From JAEUJM01 sp041908445 (lineage in GTDB: Bacteria; Actinomycetota; Acidimicrobiia; Acidimicrobiales; DATDAH01): DNA of 64,000 bases. The notes under the pieces are model-generated. The model ran no database searches, was not told the origin of the DNA, and worked only from the letters and a program-made list of their open reading frames with translations. Where the stretch lies: contig JAYRFK010000090.1 in the NCBI GenBank assembly GCA_041908445.1, positions 26,565-90,564 of the forward strand, written 5' to 3'. Shown in pieces: positions 62,101 to 64,000 of the stretch; positions within the stretch are counted from its first letter, which is position 1; every line of letters begins with the position of its first letter. A program made the position numbers and the translations under genes.

Positions 62101-62106
62101 TAGGGT
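62101..62106 (+). promoter_or_regulatory. -10 element TAGGGT of the substrate-binding protein gene
   Basis: TAGGGT followed by a leader of about 40 bases with GGGGGAAG before the ATG at 62153. Confidence 0.5.
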
Positions 62107-62152
62107 GCGCCCGCCGGTGCCGGGGGGCACCGCGGACAACCAGGGGGAAGCG

Positions 62153-63565
62153 ATGAGGCTACGACGACTGCTGGTCGTGGGGGCGTGCCTGGCCTTGCTG
62201 GCCGGTGCCTGTTCGTCACGCGGTGAGGACGACGCCGGGGGCTCGGGCACCACGGACACGACCGCGGCCACCGACGGCGAGGGCAGTGACGCCGCCGGCG
62301 AGACCTTCGGCGACATGGCCTCGCCGTGCGGGCCCGCCGCGGAGGACACGTCGGCGACAACCGCCGCCGCGTCGGGCGACCCCGGCGAGACGCAGGGCAT
62401 CAGCGCCGACGCCATCCAGGTCGGCACCATCGCCGACCCGGGCTTCTCGGGGGCGCCCGGCCTGAACCAGGAGATCTTCGACGCCGGCGACGCCTTCGCG
62501 CAGTGGTGCAACGACCAGGGCGGCATCAACGGGCGCCAGATCGAGCTGACCAAGTACGACGCCGCCATCTCCGACTACCAGTCGCAGATGGAGGCGGCGT
62601 GCGGCCAGGAGTTCGCCATCGTCGGCGACGGCGCGGTGCAGGACAACCTCTGGGCGAGCATCGGCGCCGAGTGCGGCCTCATCGACATCGCCGGCTTCTC
62701 GGTCACCGCCGAGAAGGCCGGCACCCACGGTGAGGACGTCTGGCAGGAGACCCGGGCCGTGCAGCCGCTGCCCAACCCGTCCGACCAGTACCCGGTCGGC
62801 GCCATCCAGCTGCTGAACGAGGAGTTCCCCGGGGCCATCGACCACGTCGGCATCATCTACGGCGACATCGCCACCACCCGGGAGCAGAAGGACAAGATCA
62901 CCGAGGCGGTCGAGTCCCAGGGCGGCACCGTGGTGCTCGACCGGGCCAGCAACATCCTCGGCGAGGCCAACTGGGCCCCGTTCGCCCAAGCCATCAAGGA
63001 GGCCGGCGTCGAGTGGCTCGTCGTGGTCGGCTCGGGCGAGGGCACCGGTCAGCTCCAGCAGGCACTGGTCGAGGTCGACTACCAGCCCGACGTGACCTTC
63101 TTCGAGTCGAACTTCTACGACCCGGCCTACCTCGACGCCGCCGGCGACGCCGCCAACGGCACCTTCATCCGCCTGGCCTTCACGCCCTTCGAGGAGGCGG
63201 CCGACAACCCCGCCACCCAGGACTACATCGACATGGTCGACGCGGTGGGCGGCAAGGTCGCCCTGCTCGGCGCCCAGAGCGTCTCGGGCTGGCTGCTGTT
63301 CGCCCAGTCGGTCAAGGAGTGCGACGAGGCCGGGACGCTGACCCGCTCCTGCGTGCTCGAGACCGCCGGCTCGGTCACCGAGTGGGACGCCGGCGGCCTG
63401 CACGCCCCGTCCGACCCGTCGACCAACAGCGCCGTCGAGTGCGTGATGCTCGTCCAGGTGCAGGACGGCGAGTTCGTCCGCCACGCCCCCGACGAGGGCT
63501 TCTACTGCGGCGGCGACGAGGCCGTGGTCGACCTGACCGGCGACTTCAGCACCGCCGGCGGCTGA
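62153..63565 (+). CDS. Branched-chain-amino-acid-type ABC substrate-binding lipoprotein
   Basis: 470 residues. Signal peptide with lipobox (LALLAGACSS), a Gly/Thr/Asp-rich linker, then a type I periplasmic-binding fold (DAIQVGTIADPGFSGAPGLN; INGRQIELTKYDAAISDY; VGIIYGDIATTREQKDKI). LivK-like proteins capture amino acids, amides or urea. No permease or ATPase genes follow in the window; instead a strong terminator closes the unit, so it is a solitary receptor here. Confidence 0.88.
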   Translation: MRLRRLLVVGACLALLAGACSSRGEDDAGGSGTTDTTAATDGEGSDAAGETFGDMASPCGPAAEDTSATTAAASGDPGETQGISADAIQVGTIADPGFSGAPGLNQEIFDAGDAFAQWCNDQGGINGRQIELTKYDAAISDYQSQMEAACGQEFAIVGDGAVQDNLWASIGAECGLIDIAGFSVTAEKAGTHGEDVWQETRAVQPLPNPSDQYPVGAIQLLNEEFPGAIDHVGIIYGDIATTREQKDKITEAVESQGGTVVLDRASNILGEANWAPFAQAIKEAGVEWLVVVGSGEGTGQLQQALVEVDYQPDVTFFESNFYDPAYLDAAGDAANGTFIRLAFTPFEEAADNPATQDYIDMVDAVGGKVALLGAQSVSGWLLFAQSVKECDEAGTLTRSCVLETAGSVTEWDAGGLHAPSDPSTNSAVECVMLVQVQDGEFVRHAPDEGFYCGGDEAVVDLTGDFSTAGG

Positions 63566-63587
63566 CCCCTTCCGTTCCGGCTGTTCT

Positions 63588-63627
63588 GGCTCCCGATTTC
63601 GGTGCCCTGGCACCGAAATCGGGAGCC
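63588..63627 (+). terminator. 19-bp perfect hairpin terminator
   Basis: Arms 63588-63606 and 63609-63627 are perfect complements with a 2-base CT centre (4-base effective loop). The longest perfect stem noticed in the window, 22 bases after the stop of the binding-protein gene. Confidence 0.8.
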
Positions 63628-63698
63628 GGTTCGCGTCCGGGGACAGAACCTTTCGCCCTGCTCGTGCGAGAGAGGGTCAAACCGGAGCCGGGAGGGCC

Positions 63699-64000
63699 GT
63701 CATCGCCGAACAGGGAGCAAGCGATCCGGCCTTCGCGGCCTTCTGCGCCGACGAGTACCCGAGCCTGGTCGGGCTGCTCACACTGCAGGTCGGCGACCGG
63801 CGGATCGCCGAGGAGCTCACAACTACCACGGACACGCTCGATCGGATCACCCAAGGAGGCCGCCGGTTCTACGGCGAGCTGCTCGGGATGCCCGAGCTGA
63901 CCAAGCCGCCGGTGCTGGCCGCCCGGGGCGGGTGCTGGTTCCAGGCCGGCGCCCAGGAGCTGCACGTCGGCGTCGAGCGCGACTTCCGCCCCGCCCGCAA
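63699..64000 (+). pseudogene. Hybrid of ECF-sigma N-terminus and glyoxalase/VOC fragment (runs off the edge)
   Basis: One open frame, with no start codon seen. It first reads DPAFAAFCADEYPSLVGLLT and LQVGDRRIAEEL, the beginning of ECF sigma region 2. After a Thr run it turns into a VOC-superfamily sequence: RRFYGELLGMPELTKPPVLA, ARGGCWFQAGAQELHVGVE, DFRPARK. Neither half is complete: sigma regions 2.2-4 are absent, and the VOC first strand is shortened (LDRITQGG where LDHxQLxxPxGG is usual). This suggests deletion-generated decay, though a genuine fusion or an assembly join cannot be excluded. Confidence 0.5.

Noticed and set aside
61555..62568. Extension of the swivelling-domain frame across the SCP2-like gene
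   Set aside because: The sequence before 61554 is Pro/Arg/Ser-rich and opposite a real gene; the -10 element and GTG at 61554 fit a short protein.

Overview
The window is very GC-rich, gene-dense chromosomal DNA of an actinobacterium. Two WhiB-family genes, a SigE-like ECF sigma/anti-sigma pair beside a TatA gene, ppk1 beside a MutT1-like Nudix domain, frequent GTG/TTG starts and many apparently leaderless genes support this. A member of the class Acidimicrobiia (for example an Iamia relative) is my best guess, but that placement is inference. I see no rRNA, tRNA, CRISPR array, insertion sequence or replication origin.

Region 1 (1-12.5 kb) is mostly housekeeping and stress functions. It holds the start of an ECF sigma gene facing a small secreted repeat protein, with two copies of one bipartite promoter motif between them. 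Then come an L,D-transpeptidase lipoprotein, a TauE/SafE permease with a divergent LysR regulator, ppk1 coupled to an unusual Nudix-M48 protease fusion, a methyltransferase, a PhyH-type dioxygenase, a WhiB protein, the SigE-like sigma with its zinc anti-sigma, TatA, glutamate formimidoyltransferase and a second WhiB protein.

Region 2 (12.6-41.4 kb) is an accessory island rich in parts known from bacterial conflict and signalling systems. In order it holds: an orphan soluble type IV coupling-protein-like ATPase; a MerR regulator coupled to a VIT/von Willebrand protein; a ClpA/B-like double AAA+ protein; a TIR-TPR-beta-helix protein; a five-gene RiPP-like cluster (61-residue precursor ending in two W-x-S motifs, hairpin attenuator, putative Fe(II) dioxygenase, radical SAM/SPASM maturase, asparagine-synthase-like ATPase, helical-repeat protein); an unknown protein coupled to a J-domain protein; a very large DUF4062-STAND ATPase; a lone SDR dehydrogenase; and a tight three-gene operon (two-TM TrkA-N/RyR protein, patatin phospholipase, RyR protein) divergent from an Apaf-1-like TIR/NB-ARC/WD40 gene. 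The RiPP cluster and the RyR/patatin operon with its TIR-NB-ARC neighbour are the best candidates for undescribed systems.

Region 3 (41.4-64 kb) returns to core-like genes. It holds a vWA protein and its MoxR-type ATPase separated by an esterase, a GH1 glycosidase and a DUF2510 protein; a GH2 glycosidase; a TetR regulator; sdhA-sdhB without adjacent membrane-anchor genes; a membrane proton pyrophosphatase; a DedA protein; a PadR/HAAS pair; a carotenoid-hydratase-like protein; a SIMPL protein; an unknown 381-residue protein coupled to a free-standing phosphohistidine swivelling domain; an SCP2-like protein; and a branched-chain-type substrate-binding lipoprotein. The right edge holds a hybrid of an ECF-sigma N-terminus and a glyoxalase-family fragment that looks degenerate.

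Two features recur across the window. Many starts lie 6-9 bases after a TANNNT -10 element with no Shine-Dalgarno sequence (leaderless transcription). Convergent gene pairs are often separated by short perfect GC hairpins.
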